Below the pieces are notes generated by a model. The model was not told where the DNA came from. It did no database searches and saw only the letters and a program-made list of their open reading frames with translations. Of a stretch of DNA of 64,000 nt, positions 56,071 through 64,000 are shown piece after piece. The stretch is from the NCBI GenBank assembly GCA_034440635.1, contig JAOTON010002128.1, positions 124,001 through 188,000 on the forward strand, read 5' to 3'. The position numbers were made by a program, and so were the translations under genes. Source of the DNA: Lepas anatifera. Taxonomy: Eukaryota > Arthropoda > Thecostraca > Lepadidae. Each line of letters begins with the position of its first letter. The stretch's first letter is position 1.

Positions 56071-58138
56071 CACTGAGAGAAATTTTTATTCCTATGTGCT
56101 CTATCTAATCCGGAATCACGGTCTGCTCGAGCATAAAATGATGCCATGAAACCTTATTAAAGGAACATTTGAGCATGCTTGCTCTCATAAGATCCTCTTC
56201 CCAGCATAATTCCAGCACATGAAGTGTTTTTGTAGGCCTTGACAGCTTAAAATGATTCTCGGCTTCTAAACATGGTGGGAAGAAGCTTAATATGATACAA
56301 ATATGGTATTACAAGTGGGATCTTTTTTACACCACAAAGCATCATTTTACCCTAGGTGCTCGACCTATTCTAGCCGCGAAATTCAAAGAGCTATTTATAT
56401 CCTCTTCAAAGTTTCATTTTATACTGGGAATCAAGATAGTCTGTCACCAGAAATAACCAGGAATATGGAAGCTTTAGCGGCAGAATCATTGGAAACCGCA
56501 GTGTATTTTGATCCCACGTCAAAGCGTATCCGGGGATTGCTTGCGCGTGCTTGACCCGCGACTGAGAAAACTTACTCGCCGTTTCGCGCCATCTTCAGTG
56601 TTCCTGCCATTACACGCAGAGCTGGCCACAAAACTCTGCCGTCGTGATCCGAGCGAAATTTGAGGGGAATAGCTGGCCCTTTTCACTTTACTTTGGCACG
56701 TGCTTCTACATCGATCCAACTCAGGTTTTGACCTGAGGGGCCGGAAGAAGCCACGCTGCATTTGGCATGATTTACGGGAGAAGCCACATCGACAGACCTA
56801 GCGGTGATAACGGATCAAGAGGAGAAGCTTAAGCTGAGTCTGATGACCGACAGACTCCGCTGAGAGCTAGCGAGAGTAAAGAAGCATACTGGGGCTGCGA
56901 AGGTTCAGGCATTCATTGTACTGGTGGCCAAAACCAGGAGTCTATGTGTGTCAGCTAGAGGACGGCAACATGTACTGAAGCCCCAAGTTTGGCCGCGCAG
57001 AACAGCCCTTGCTATGCAAAGTTGATGAAGTAGTGAGAAACATCTGTTACTGTTGGATACAGTCACCCACGTGTTCTAAAGATCGTTTTAAGCTCACTTT
57101 GAGGACAGATTAGGGGCGCTTAAAAAAGATTGGAAGTATTTTCACAGGAGCTTCTGAACGCACGTCCATAGCTGGACAGAGGTAAGTCTCATTCTGTACA
57201 ATATCGTGCACAGAATGATATTTTTCAGCCATGACGGGATACTTTGGAGCAAACATGTCTACAATCATACCTATGTATCCAAAGTAAACGAGGGCTGCTA
57301 TCTTTGATGACAGCGGCATGTGCTTGAAGTGTAAACCTTGACCGCTCCTGGGCGATATGGGAGAGGACTGTTCATTAAAGGCATTTCAAGTGTTTTCGAA
57401 AAATGGTGAACGTGATTGTTGTTTAATGTTTGTGTCCATAATACAAAGTTATGAGTATGTTATCTTTTCTTGACGCTGAAGTAGACTACTGTAAACAAAT
57501 TGGATTACCCTCATTATCATTAGACGAAGTTAATGTAATAGCAAGGCCACAACAGCACGATAAGTAACATCTTTACAGAAAGTTTCAATTTAAGAAAAAA
57601 GACACGAAGACTAACGAGGAACATCTAGTGAACCCCATGAAACTTCAGGCATGACTCAAAGTATGCCACACAGACTACAATTATACCAGCATCAGTTTTG
57701 CTACTAGACTAATTTTATGCCAAATGCAGACTCAAAAGAGGCGGTTATGTTTGAGGCTTGCATCGAATTCAGTTGTCGTGTTGAGTGGTGGGGCATGTTT
57801 TTCTAAACCATGTCTCGTGAAGAGCTGGAATATTATGATTCCATGACGATTTTGCTGATGGAATACATTGATGCCGTGGAGTTTTTCTATACCAAGCAAA
57901 GAATCATTTGAAACCAGTCATCAGACATTTTATTCCCGAGCTTACGGTGATCATTCTATGAGCTTCAGAAAACACTACCTGCTAGACTCAATCCAGTCTA
58001 AGAGATTACATTGAGTCTGCGACGGAAATACAATGAGCCTGATTCTGCCTGATTCCAACCGAGTTTGACACCAGAATCCAGACTCGCTTTCAGCACCGAC
58101 TCAGTTTAGCCAAAAGGACTCAATTTTTTCTCTCAGTG
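56071..58138 (-). mobile_element. CACTGAGAGAAA element, right copy (inverted)
   Basis: 2068 bp, the reverse complement of the left copy. It starts CACTGAGAGAAATTTTTATTC and ends TTTTTTCTCTCAGTG. It carries the SINE-free site TCCTGGGCGATATG at 57346-57359. Minus-strand frames at 56519-56761 and 57110-57319 correspond to those of the left copy. The first shifts frame after GAKRRVSF relative to the left copy. Confidence 0.85.
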
Positions 58139-59689
58139 CATGACAACAAGTCCTTTACTTGGTCGAAATTCTTAAGAGGATTGTTCATGATCAAAAGATG
58201 GTTAGAATTCTGAAAGTGATATTTTGTTTCCATCTGAAATAACGCAGAACAAAAACACATCCTTTTTTACAAAGTATGACGTCACCAAAATAACGTTCTG
58301 CATCTGAAAAATAACAACGTTGGTGAAAGACTCGCTTAAAGCTGAACCCATTATCGATATTCGATATCAAATCCAAATTTTTGCAAGGATGGTGAGAATA
58401 AGGGGTCAGATGTGTTTAGAATGCGGCGTTTTTGCTCCATGAAATTATTCCATTCGACCACCATTTTTTTTATTTTTCACGAGACTCCCCTGGTGTAGAC
58501 CTCCTTCATGAGCCTTTCCTGGTTCTTCATCCATCCTTGGCTCTGGTTTAAACTGTGACCTACCAGGCACAGCGGGACCAGCCCACCCCTCCTAACTCGA
58601 TAACTACCCAACCGATTTTCTCCATCTTAAGCGCGATCGATAGCCACATCCAAAACGACCCTAAAATTGTCATTTTAATCATATAAAACCATTAGTGACA
58701 TCACAATTCAAGTGAATATAATGAAACTGTTAGATCTTCTGTTTATCCTACCCTGTTTGAATACTTGAGGCTGCATTCAAATTTGACCTGAGATGTCATA
58801 ATTGTTGGGGCTTATCCATGCCCCCAGATGCCAGAGTCACATAGCGTCGCCAGTTCTTTCCCGTAACCTGGGATGAGAGGCAATTGGCATGTATTCGTTT
58901 TCATGTGATTTCTTATTGAATATTTACATAAAGACGTCATAACATGGTGATTGAAATATATTCCATGGAAAATTTCACAATAATGCTTACCAATGTGAGT
59001 CAAACTGTCCAAACTTGGTCAAAATGGAATTTTTAAGGACTGGATGTGCCCATAGTTTAACCACATAACATAAAATGATGACTATCTTACACATTTATGA
59101 CGTCACTACGACGCTGTCAAATTGGATAAGTGAGAGATATTATGCGAAAATATATTTATGGCATTACTCTATTAGCGTGTAGCATGAATATGGTTACTCA
59201 AGAACCAATTTCCAGAAATATTTCTGGTTGCTGATTCCGATCCTGTGGGCTATTTTACACTGTCTGGACAATATATTTGTCAAAACATAGTTTTTTTTGT
59301 TAGGAAAAAGGGCATTTATGATGAAAAACAAATCGTGAGAGCACTTTACACCAAATATCGCTGCTGACGTCATCAACAAATTAACCTGGGTGTAGATGCA
59401 ATTGACCAAGCGGTATCTCTATATAAGAAACATTTGTTTCAAAAGCCTCAAAGACATGACGTCACTATGACGAGGAACGGTTTTCGTATGGCTGCCTTTA
59501 AAATACGATTTAATCATTTCTGGAAGCTTATTTTAGAAAATGAACATTTTCTTTACCTATGAAAACCAAGGACATATGCTCAAAAGCGTGAAGTGGCTAA
59601 AGCCCCCTCACTCCTCTTGTGTCAGTAATACAGCATCGTCCAACACATTTCCGGTACCCTGTCTGCTCATATCTCTCTTCAATCGGTAC
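58139..59689. other. No gene recognised
   Basis: AT-rich DNA. Several 'GACGTCA' pieces occur (near 58268, 58934, 59099, 59369 and 59458) without an obvious repeat unit around them. No exon was supported. Confidence 0.4.
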
Positions 59690-60110
59690 ATATTCATGAT
59701 GTCCCCTCAGCTGTATCTGCCCCCTCCCCAGTCCAGGACCGACACCTGCAGTTTCCGGCGGACATTAGCAGCACCTGTCGCTCTCGCACAGAGCAGCCTC
59801 GTCTCAGTAGTCCCAGCGCTCGCCGTGTTCTGTAATAGCTGGGATAATAGCCGGAACTGCTCTCATTAGGAGTTTTAGCAGCCGTCGGGATGTTGACCAC
59901 TTTAATCACTCGTCGCTCCAGACCTCGGCTCGCCACGGCTTCTTTTAATTGCAGCCGTCTCTGGCCATTTGCCGGCCACTTTATGCTGGGCGGCAGCAGA
60001 GCGGGGACTCGGATAATTACTCAGCCCAGCCATACTTAGCCTGAGAGGAGCTGCCTGCCACTAGGCTCCCTTATCTGTGCGTGGAAAACCACACAGCTGC
60101 CAGACAGCTG
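59690..60110. promoter_or_regulatory. Candidate regulatory segment
   Basis: A non-repetitive, GC-richer island in AT-rich surroundings. It has clustered homeodomain cores (CTCATTAGG near 59863, TTAATTG near 59944, GATAATTAC near 60013), GATA-like sites and CAGCTG E-boxes near 60094 and 60106. Both strands lack a convincing exon. The call rests on motif clustering alone. Confidence 0.25.
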
Positions 60111-60806
60111 GTCATAAGTTACAATTCTGAGCGGGCATAAACTCGGGTTTTGGTGAGGTAAGCCTTACTTGATTGCAGTAGGGGGTAATGGATGGACCGG
60201 GGGTGCAGTCATTCATCACCGTGCCCTGTGCGCGGTAGCCGACTTCCGTCGGGATAAATTCAGCCACAGTGGCTGGAATGTGTGAGGTCCAGCACCGCGG
60301 GTATATCAACTCCTGTAAGGGTGCAAAGGAGCCTCTGAGGGTGCCATATATCCCAGTTTGGCTTTCTTTCTCTGACGGGATGAGCATAGCCTCGCAGATC
60401 TCCAGGAGATGTGTGTAGCTACTGCTTTCCAGTGGTAGCTGAAAAAGTAAAGCAAGTATGCACTGATGAGGTAATTGTTTTCGGCACTGGAATTTCCAGC
60501 CAAAGAATTATGAGGCCAGATTCACGCGAAACAACTCAATAATCACTGCCTTTGCGCCTTCTCATACGAAGTGGATAAATGGATGAATATAAATATGTAA
60601 AATGGATAAATATGTAAGTACGGATCAAGAAAATAAAATTAATGATAGGAAAAATTATATAAAAATAAATAACGCAGCCTCGGAAACACATACAAACAAT
60701 TGGGAAATGTCAGCCAAACACATGAGCATAAGGACACTCACACCAAACACACTCAAACCATAAGGAAATATTGGGTAAGCAGCCTAAACTTCTCTGCTTA
60801 AGTTAG
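60111..60806. other. No gene recognised
   Basis: AT-rich after 60590. Short ATGGATAAAT repeats at 60570-60610. No supported exon. Confidence 0.4.
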
Positions 60807-60974
60807 AATTTACCAACGCACCAACTGTCAAGGGTATAGAGCGTTGCTAACTCTCACCCTGTTAGGATGGATTTGGGGGATCAGATCAGCCTATTCAGGG
60901 GCTCTACTAGGGCTTGAACCCGGGACCCATGACTCAAAAGACAGAAACGCTATCCATTGAGCCACATATCCCCC
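60807..60974 (-). mobile_element. tRNA-derived SINE, older copy
   Basis: On the minus strand: GGGGATATGTGGCTCAATGG (box A-like), GGGTTCAAGCCC (box B), CAGGGTGAGAGTTAGC, and a 3' end TTGACAGTTGGTGCGTTGGT. It matches 54576-54757 throughout with many substitutions. No clear target duplication remains, so it is older. Confidence 0.9.
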
Positions 60975-61905
60975 GCCTGCAATGGTTATAATTAAAAGAT
61001 ATGGTTATGAATTTCCAAACTCGTAGGCTTCATCTATATTGGAGTTGCGATTTAAGATAGGCTTGCACAAATCAGAGGAAACCAAAATGATGAGTCACCA
61101 GCTTGGGTCTGATGAACAGGGAATTACTTGTATCCTTTCGATTTTGCCAGCTTTCCTCATCATTAAAGACGCACCAGCAAATACTGAATTCCCTCACAGC
61201 ACTAATCGTTAACGATGTGATTAACTGTGGTCATTTCAGTGGGAGCGTTCCAGGACAAACGCTGGGATACTGACATTTTTGGTGCACATTTACCCATGCA
61301 GTTTTAAAGCCACCGTCCTGAATACAGAGGAAACTTAACGGCTTCGACGAGTTTTCACATGAGGATTACGTGTTCTTTTCCGCGGTAGCGCACGCTTGAG
61401 AATGGTTCGGGGCACGCACATTTTTGCCAGCTGGGCACGAGGCGGATGTGTATAATTTCCGTCCGTGGCGGGATAAAGCCGCCCAGCCTCGCACGACACT
61501 TCTACACTGGCGGCTGACATTTCCCTATCGCGAGGTCATGGCCCTCAGACTTCACGAGCATGGGGTATCTGATCAGGCACAACCCAGCAGGTGTGTGCTT
61601 CTGGTGTTTTTGAAGAAGGCATGAATCTGACTTGGAAAGGAGAGGATGTAGGGTGTTATACAGCACATGACATGTACCGTGCGTAACAATTTGTATCTGT
61701 CAATACCACTCAACAAAAAGCAATCTCATTCCCCGGGAACTGTCCTCTATCGTAGAAATTCACCCCGCGTCCTAAAAAAACTCAATTTACCTTGCTGCTC
61801 TTCCTCATCTCACCTTATTCACACCATTCATAGTGTAGTTTGCTTTAACAAGCTATATATGCCGATAAAACACGGTTGTACCTACTTGACGAGTAAGGAA
61901 AATTG
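60975..61905. other. No gene recognised
   Basis: A modest GC-rich patch at 61375-61560, with open frames on both strands and no recognisable domain. Confidence 0.4.
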
Positions 61906-61918
61906 ATTGCGCTGGCTG

Positions 61919-62100
61919 AGGGGATACGTGGCCCAGTGGTAGAACACCTGCCTTCTGAACCCCACAAGTTTTGCGTGTATAAACCGGAAGAGGCTTTGAA
62001 TTAATCTGATTTCCTAAATCCCCCTCCCCCAATAGGGTGAGAGTTGTCGATGCCGTATTACCTTGGCAGTAGTGCGCCGTTAGCCCCAACAATTAAATAG
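61919..62100 (+). mobile_element. tRNA-derived SINE, 182 bp, 13-bp TSD
   Basis: It starts AGGGGATACGTGGCCCAGTG and ends GCCCCAACAATTAAATAG. The body has AATAGGGTGAGAGTTGTCG and CTTGGCAGTAGTGCGCCGTT. Box B is degraded (GTGTATAAACC). ATTGCG(C/G)TGGCTG flanks it at 61906-61918 and 62101-62113, with one difference in 13. Its length equals that of the 54.6-kb copy. Confidence 0.95.
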
Positions 62101-62113
62101 ATTGCGGTGGCTG

Positions 62114-62573
62114 CCCTTCGTTGAGCGTTGCAGCATTATCTACAGATAGGTCTGAGCTTTTATTCTTGCTGGATTAAGCAGTCACTCCTCCAGTCAACCT
62201 CAGGCTCCCAGGCAGTGACGCGATAGACGAGGTCGCTGCCAACTGCGCGAGGCTTTGCAAATATGCTCTCTGCACCTTATTAAAAATGTAACCGGTGGAA
62301 ACAAGTTCGGACATGCAGCCTTGGCTTTCACCGCTCGGGTACAGATGAGATGCCCGGAGGGGGCGGGGAACGCGACTGCTTGTTGCGGTGAGAACACCGA
62401 TAAGTATCGGTCTCTTTGTACTGTATTTACGGCTAGAGCTGCCCTCAGAGACCACCTTCCTGATCGTGCGTTTTAACTACGGTAGATTTTTGGCCTTCTA
62501 GAAATTCGTGCTCTGTTTTCTCGGCCGTATCTTACATGCATGTGCATGTGTTTTCCAAAGTTGTATCAGATGA
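62114..62573. other. No gene recognised
   Basis: No supported exon or transposon end. Confidence 0.4.
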
Positions 62574-63035
62574 CAGTGGTGGATGCAAGGGGAGGGGCTA
62601 GGGGCTCAAGCACCCCCCCTTCGAAATGTCAGAGTCAGTGCAATAAATGCATAGCCCGGAGCCTGTTCCGAAGCAATGGCGGGGGATGCTCGAGCTCCAG
62701 GGGCGTAGCCAGGATTTCGCTCAGGGAAGGGGCGACGCCCTGAAAAGGGCCCCTGCGACAGCGCCAAAAGGACCCTGATGGGTAAAAAGGGCCCTGATTG
62801 TTACAGAATAGAGCGCGAAGAGGGCTTAAGAGGGCCCTTCCAGGTATAAAATGCCAAATTTGGCCACAGAGCATAGTGCAGGCGAGCCGTGCCTCGCGCG
62901 GCTCGTGTCCTCAGGGGGCCCTTCAGGCCCTCAGGGAGGGGCGGCTGTCCCTGCCGCCCCCTTGGCTACGCCCCTGTCGAGCTCCCTAGCCCCCACCCTC
63001 GGTTCTCCCCAAATAAAGTCCTAAATCCACCACAG
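62574..63035. mobile_element. hAT-type MITE hosting a second MITE
   Basis: The outer ends CAGTGGTGGATGCAAGGGG and TCCTAAATCCACCACAG resemble 12201-12353 and 22051-22201, including 'GGGGCTCAAGCACCCCCCC..TCGAAATGTCAG'. Flanks TCAGATGA and GTAGATGA match at 6 of 8. The element at 62698-62976 is inserted within it. Confidence 0.85.
62698..62976. mobile_element. Nested hAT-type MITE, 279 bp, perfect TSD
   Basis: The ends CAGGGGCGTAGCCAGG and CCTTGGCTACGCCCCTG are flanked by TCGAGCTC at 62690-62697 and 62977-62984. The GGCGTAGCCA ends are the same type as those of the 45876-50732 element. The interior has AAGGGCCCCTG and GGCCCTTCC blocks and no coding sequence. Confidence 0.95.
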
Positions 63036-63334
63036 GTAGATGATCAGCACCGAACCCAAGGAGGCAGCAATGGGGGCGATTCCCACCCACCTTGGGCCGA
63101 AGGGCCCGGGGAAGTTTCGGAGGCCCCGTCCGGGGCCTCCCCAGGGGCTTTGCAGCCTGCTCGGGGCTTTGCAGTGGTGTGGAATGTGGAGTGGTCCAGG
63201 GGAGGCTTGGTGGGCTGAGAGGCCGGAGAAGGGGCAGTTACCTGCTTTTCTTTCATTTTGGTTCACCTTTTGTCTCTCACAGCGGGTTCTTTAGGTGCAT
63301 ACTTAAATTCCTGTGATCACTGCTCGCAAAGCAG
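63036..63334. other. GC-rich unique DNA with a hairpin at 63119-63140
   Basis: GGAGGCCCCG and CGGGGCCTCC form a perfect 10-bp stem with a 2-nt loop, and GGGGCTTTGCAG is repeated nearby. Open frames on both strands reflect composition. No gene was recognised. Confidence 0.45.
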
Positions 63335-63390
63335 CCTCCAAACAAAATGGTTTTTAAACAGCCCCAGCCTCCAAACAAAATGGTTTTTAA
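63335..63390 (+). repeat. Tandem duplication at a MITE insertion point
   Basis: GCCTCCAAACAAAATGGTTTTTAAA occurs twice in direct succession, separated by CAGCCCCA. The second copy ends at the TTAA used by MITE copy C. The first copy shows what the unoccupied site would look like (TTTTTAAACAG). Confidence 0.85.
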
Positions 63391-63845
63391 AGGGAATGTG
63401 GCACCTTTATAACGTGATTTTAACTGAGATAGCCAAGTTATAAAGCATGTCGGAAGACCCGGTACTCCATATATCATTTGTCTTGAAACTCAAAATTTCC
63501 GTAGAGAAAAGCTAATAACCTACCTGAAATGTATCCCTCTTGTAGGAACCCTTCGCAGTAGGCCACAATTGTCAGGCTGCTGGTATGACGACATATGCTG
63601 ACGTCACGGTGAGTATCAGCCAATCCGAACCCCTTGAAGCCTAAGGAATATGGTAGTATTTGCCAGATTATGACATCATCCACGGATAGATCATATACTT
63701 TTTTCCTCAGAGGCGCATTTTAAAAATCAAAATTTTGAGCTTATTGTACATTTTCAGAGAAATAATATACGATTCCATGATTTTCGGCTAGAAGTGCCCC
63801 TAATTACATTAAATTCCAGGATTTCACCAAGGTGCCACATTCCCT
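63391..63845 (-). mobile_element. TTAA MITE copy C with promoter-like core
   Basis: 455 bp, inverted relative to copies A and B. It lies between TTAA (63387-63390) and TTCA (63846-63849, presumably mutated). CCAAT (63620-63624) and TGACGTCA (63599-63606) are retained with the spacing seen in copy A. ATTTCAG|GTAGGTTATTAG on the minus strand keeps the donor-like site. The segment between them differs from copy A and lacks its ATGGCCGCC stretch. Confidence 0.87.
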
Positions 63846-64000
63846 TTCAACAGCCCTAAAAAGGCAGTGATACTCAGTCCAAGAGACGAGACATCTGAAA
63901 AAACAGCTTAATATAAGCCTTCAGAAAACACCAGTGAATCATCTCGCTTACCTTGTTCCCAACCCTGTTTTTGAGTGCGATGGAATAGGTACTCCAATTC

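Larger units (their letters stand above)
53786..58138. repeat. 4.35-kb near-palindrome of two inverted elements
   Basis: Left arm 53786-56026 and right arm 56071-58138 are reverse complements across their length, separated by 44 bp (56027-56070). The arms differ in length mainly by a SINE and its target duplication in the left arm. Divergence is visible but moderate. Such a structure could form a hairpin or cruciform and may be unstable or mis-assembled. Confidence 0.93.

Overview
This is a gene-poor stretch of a eukaryotic, almost certainly invertebrate animal genome. The grounds are a spliced HES/E(spl)-type bHLH exon, tRNA-derived SINEs, many hAT-type and TTAA-type miniature elements, microsatellites, and no bacterial operon structure. 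The density of 'GGCGGATCCAGG' and 'CAGTGGCGTAGCCA' hAT ends recalls marine invertebrates, but the sequence does not let me name the species or phylum. I see no complete host gene. The longest open frames (up to about 210 codons) are chance frames in unique or repeat DNA.

Layout. 0-9 kb: a SINE stub, a hAT MITE, a (TA)n microsatellite, a fold-back pair of 231-bp arms, and several short tandem repeats. 8.9-9.1 kb: the one convincing host coding segment, a bHLH exon on the minus strand. 10-24 kb: hAT-type MITEs with intact 8-bp target duplications, scattered in otherwise unrecognised DNA, plus a GC-rich island at 22.6-23.7 kb. 24.9-28.3 kb: a degenerate CCGCCC-rich repeat interrupted by a TTAA MITE and two AGGTCA-rich elements. 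35.0-39.2 kb: a 4.17-kb DNA transposon with inverted repeats of about 0.7 kb. It carries a decayed transposase-like gene (SDGCGGQYKN / CDGVGG motifs) and two younger MITEs, one of which splits the gene. 39.8-42.3 kb: two more AGGTCA-rich elements. 45.88-50.73 kb: a 4.86-kb hAT-ended insertion with a perfect 8-bp target duplication, containing a minisatellite of about 3.3 kb. 53.8-58.1 kb: two 2.07-kb elements with CACTGAGAGAAA ends, head to head, forming a 4.35-kb near-palindrome. One arm carries a SINE and the other preserves the empty site. 60-64 kb: SINEs, nested hAT MITEs and a third copy of a TTAA MITE that carries a promoter-like core.

The region is best read as a layered record of insertions. 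Many insertions can be ordered by nesting and by empty sites in paralogous copies. The strongest candidates for something undescribed are: (1) the long-inverted-repeat transposon and its SDG/QYKN protein family; (2) the hAT-bounded minisatellite; (3) the TTAA MITE with a conserved CCAAT/CRE/splice-donor core; and (4) 40-41-bp SINE 3' stubs with their own target duplications.
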